NCBI GenBank assembly: GCA_963726785.1
Contig: CAVSDJ010000009.1
Span: 496,001-560,000, forward strand
Length of the DNA: 64,000 nt
DNA from: DATEKX01 sp963726785
GTDB lineage: Bacteria; Acidobacteriota; Blastocatellia; UBA7656
Direction: 5' to 3'
The position numbers and the translations under genes are program-made. Position 1 is the first letter of the stretch. The number at the start of each line of letters is the position of its first letter. This document shows positions 61,562 to 64,000 of this stretch, one piece after another. Below the pieces are notes generated by a model that worked only from the letters and a program-made list of their open reading frames with translations, was not told the origin of the DNA and made no database searches.

Positions 61562-63047
61562 TTCTTGATCTGGGTTCTTGGCTCTTAGAAGCCCTTTCGG
61601 TGTGGTAGGTAGTAACCCTGCCTCGCTCTTGTTGCTCCTTAATTATTTTAGTAGCGTCCTGATAAAAGTCCTGTCTATAAATCTCTTCCAAAAAAGAATC
61701 TGGCACATCTATATTCCCAAACGTATCAGGGATCATAACAAATCGTGGCTGCCGGTCATCAGTCATTATTACAGCGTGTTGTTGCCTCAACTTCTTTAGA
61801 GCAAACTCAGCATCACGGTCTTTAACATCGCCACCATATAATGCCTTCGCGGTTTCTAATCTGTCATTTGGTGAGGTCTGATAGAACGCTACCTTGATTC
61901 TAGTTAAGCCCTGAACCGCCTCTTTAATCTCTGGAGTCGAAAATTGAGCGTTGATCTGATGGGCTAGTATGACAGCAAGCCCAGCCTGTCGATGATAGTA
62001 TAGCAAATCAATTAACTTATCGTTGGCGAACTCCCCCGCTTCATCAATATATAGGTAGTATCTCCCCCGCCAGGGATTTCTGGTAGTGCCATCTTTTTTC
62101 TTCTTTGGAGTTCTTAACGATTGAATCGCATAGATGACTTCATTTATTACAGCAGTTCCTAAAAGTTTAGCGTTCATTCCAGAGATTCCGTTACCCCGAT
62201 GCAGATTAACCAAGATCACCCAGCCGTCAGCTATAAGACTTGCAAACTTAATCCGTTCTTTGGAGCCGAACATTAACTTTAAAGTGTCGTGCTTATAAAA
62301 CGGGCTCAAGCGACGAATCGTAGAGCCAAAATTTTCATAGCGAGTGGGGTTCTTAAAAGCTCCTTGAATAACGATTCCGTCTGGGTCGAACTGCGCTTTC
62401 TCCTCTGCAACTTTCTTTGCACTTAAATAGAGAATATCTTCTCTTATTTCTCGGTAGATGGGATTATCGTAGTCAGAAAAATATAGAGATTCATAGAGCG
62501 TCCTTCCAGAGTTGTACAATACCCCCACAAGAGCGGGGAGGTAGTTTTCAATGAACGAATACTGCGCCTGGTTCCGCATATCAAACAACACGCGGACAGT
62601 CGAATAGATTTGTTCAATACTATTCTGTTTCTTGTGCTTGAATAGGTCGAGTGGCGGGATTCTATCTTCCCTGTGCGGATCAATGACCAAAACCTTTTTG
62701 AAGCCAACCTTAGCGCAGTATGACAACACCATTCTCATCGTGTTGCCGTTAAACGAGGGGTCTAGGAAACAGAAGCCGTTTCCTCGGTCAATATCCTCCT
62801 GCATCTGTCTTAGTAGAAAGTAGCTCTTGCCTACTCCTGTAGTTCCAATGATGTGCATATGGGAGGCCCGCTCTTCTTCAGAGATATAGACCTCTTCTTG
62901 GCCAACTCCCAATAAACGAAGCGGGTACTTTGAACTTGATTGCTTCCAGGCTTGCTCGAAAGATTCATCTGCGGTCGGAAAACGAAAATCTTCATCTTCT
63001 GTCCGGCCTGATAGCTTCTTATACCAGTCTATTTTTTTTCCACTCAT
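61401..63047 (-). CDS. VirD4/HerA-like DNA-translocating ATPase
   Basis: 548 residues. Walker A GTTGVGKS (68-75), LDPSFNG loop, VIDPHRED, Walker B YYLYIDEAGEF (D335, E336), ILAHQINAQF sensor region and a Ser/Lys-rich C-terminal tail. No N-terminal membrane helices. Similar ATPases couple DNA to type IV secretion or pump DNA in plasmids; unusual in a phage genome. Operon: coiled-coil membrane protein, this, replication-relaxation protein, HNH. Confidence 0.82.
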   Translation of the reverse strand: MSGKKIDWYKKLSGRTEDEDFRFPTADESFEQAWKQSSSKYPLRLLGVGQEEVYISEEERASHMHIIGTTGVGKSYFLLRQMQEDIDRGNGFCFLDPSFNGNTMRMVLSYCAKVGFKKVLVIDPHREDRIPPLDLFKHKKQNSIEQIYSTVRVLFDMRNQAQYSFIENYLPALVGVLYNSGRTLYESLYFSDYDNPIYREIREDILYLSAKKVAEEKAQFDPDGIVIQGAFKNPTRYENFGSTIRRLSPFYKHDTLKLMFGSKERIKFASLIADGWVILVNLHRGNGISGMNAKLLGTAVINEVIYAIQSLRTPKKKKDGTTRNPWRGRYYLYIDEAGEFANDKLIDLLYYHRQAGLAVILAHQINAQFSTPEIKEAVQGLTRIKVAFYQTSPNDRLETAKALYGGDVKDRDAEFALKKLRQQHAVIMTDDRQPRFVMIPDTFGNIDVPDSFLEEIYRQDFYQDATKIIKEQQERGRVTTYHTERASKSQEPRSRNDTSRTSTSSSKKGAAPNKKSTGKAASSKRPDLEDLIKSLREDTGTGKKDDPQ

Positions 63048-63765
63048 TGATCTTGCTCTTGAGTGTTCGGATGTAGGCTTCCATCCTCTTTAGCTCGCGT
63101 TCTTTTAGTTCAGCAGAGGGGAATTGAGTTCGCTTGTATAAATCCAGATTTCCGTTGGCAACCGAAAGCATTTGATTTAATTGCTCATACTGGTGGTACG
63201 GGAGCAAGTTCTTGAATTGGAGCATTTCCTTTTTTAGTCCTGTGGTTAGTTCTTCCATCTGATGTTCAATCAGCTTCATCTGAAAATGCTTTTGGATTTC
63301 TAACGCCTGATTATTCTGGGTGAGCATCATTTGATGCCCCAATTTAACAGATTCAATCATCATCTGTTCGTAGACCGCAGGAGTAACACGGTATTCACTT
63401 GCCGCTTGAATCACCAAAAACTGATTGGCTTGCATCGCCTGTAAGATCAAGTCTTCTCTTTGCCGCCTGTCAACCGCCATTAAATTATCGTACTGAGCAA
63501 GCTTTGCTGCTGTCTGCTGATTTATCATTTCAATGTACATCGCAGATTCTTGGTTAAGCTGTGCCCCTAAACCTGTCCGAGCCGCTGACGCCTTCGTTTC
63601 TTTACCAGCAGCATAGCGGTTCATATCCGTACTGATCTTATCCATCTGAATGGTATCAACCCGTCCCAAAGGATGAAGGTTGTCTTTGTTATAAGAAAGC
63701 AGAAAGTACCCAACCGCGATAGCTATTACTCCTGCACCGATAATAAGCAAAACTATTCCGACCAT
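63019..63765 (-). CDS. Membrane-anchored coiled-coil protein
   Basis: 248 residues: N-terminal membrane helix (GIVLLIIGAGVIAIAVGYFLL) and long helices rich in Gln/Met/Leu (about 45-245). It overlaps the ATPase start by 29 bases, so it may anchor the ATPase to the membrane, a role VirD4 proteins fill with their own helices. No family recognised. Confidence 0.62.
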   Translation of the reverse strand: MVGIVLLIIGAGVIAIAVGYFLLSYNKDNLHPLGRVDTIQMDKISTDMNRYAAGKETKASAARTGLGAQLNQESAMYIEMINQQTAAKLAQYDNLMAVDRRQREDLILQAMQANQFLVIQAASEYRVTPAVYEQMMIESVKLGHQMMLTQNNQALEIQKHFQMKLIEHQMEELTTGLKKEMLQFKNLLPYHQYEQLNQMLSVANGNLDLYKRTQFPSAELKERELKRMEAYIRTLKSKINEWKKNRLV

Positions 63766-63779
63766 AATTCTCTACCTTG

Positions 63780-64000
63780 CTATTTTCTGACGTACACCTT
63801 GTAATGCCATGACCCGCTATTATCACGGAAGCCCTGACCGCTTTGACCAGGCTCCTCATTCGGTCCCAGTTTTAGCTCCCTCTCCGTGCCGCTGTAAAGC
63901 TGGTTTTTTTGTCCCACAAACTCCGGGGTCGAACTCCCATACCAGCCGATGGCTGAGAACACTCTATGTCCTGACAGAGGGTAACTGGCTCCGGCAATCT
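63780..64000 (-). CDS. C-terminal part of a larger protein (cut by the right edge)
   Basis: The frame is open to the edge (73 codons). A GTG at 63962 is internal, not the likely start. It reads ASYPLSGHRVFSAIGWYG ... ending WHYKVYVRK; a beta-type end of unknown function. It is upstream of the membrane coiled-coil gene by 14 bases and belongs to the same operon. Confidence 0.55.
   Translation of the reverse strand, partial: IAGASYPLSGHRVFSAIGWYGSSTPEFVGQKNQLYSGTERELKLGPNEEPGQSGQGFRDNSGSWHYKVYVRK

Overview
The window holds two kinds of DNA. Positions 1 to about 23.7 kb look like the chromosome of an Acidobacteriota-type soil bacterium (Blastocatellia-like is my best guess, from gene style only): fairly GC-rich, with a CHAT-TPR protein beside an ECF-like sigma factor, secreted Gly-rich and YdjC-type proteins, citrate synthase next to malic enzyme, and long dispersed palindromes of one family between genes. 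Positions 23.75 to 64 kb are visibly more AT-rich and form the left part of an integrated mobile element that starts at a tRNA-Arg(ACG) gene and runs off the right edge.

Host part: histidine kinase (cut by the left edge), small conserved protein, YdjC-like deacetylase, TPR-M48 peptidase, secreted repeat protein, CHAT-TPR protein with a sigma factor and a membrane partner, a membrane protein followed by a frame-broken His-rich protein, a three-gene TIR operon (nucleoside-deoxyribosyltransferase-like/TRAFs-binding protein, TIR protein, SnoaL-like protein) that may be a conflict system, an alpha/beta-hydrolase remnant, gltA, maeA and a dead IS3-family transposase.

Element, left arm (23.9-38.6 kb): tyrosine integrase, AP2-HNH endonuclease, two nuclease-like genes, a Ser/Thr kinase, a candidate structured RNA, an XRE repressor with a clear promoter/operator, a membrane protein paired with a Cys-cluster protein, an SSB-like protein with a possible -1 frameshift into a zinc ribbon, a methyltransferase-ATPase-HNH operon likely to act in defence, several small genes, and decayed DUF2958/DUF932 genes.

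Element, structural arm (38.2-57.6 kb, all minus strand): small and large terminase, portal, scaffold, major capsid, decoration and tail proteins, a tandem-repeat fibre-like protein, two large probable ejection proteins, a coiled-coil membrane protein, a papain-like peptidase and a holin. No tape measure or sheath is seen, which suggests a short-tailed (podovirus-like) virion.

Right arm (57.6-64 kb): a plus-strand run of very small overlapping genes, about 1.1 kb that is mostly non-coding with hairpins, then a minus-strand operon with a VirD4/HerA-like DNA-pumping ATPase, a replication-relaxation-like protein and a membrane HNH nuclease. Such genes are more usual on conjugative elements, so the element looks like a phage/plasmid hybrid. 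Seven exact copies of the DnaA-box 9-mer TTATCCACA lie in the element, six of them between genes. Several genes are broken by single-base frame changes; these may be real decay or assembly errors and need checking against reads.
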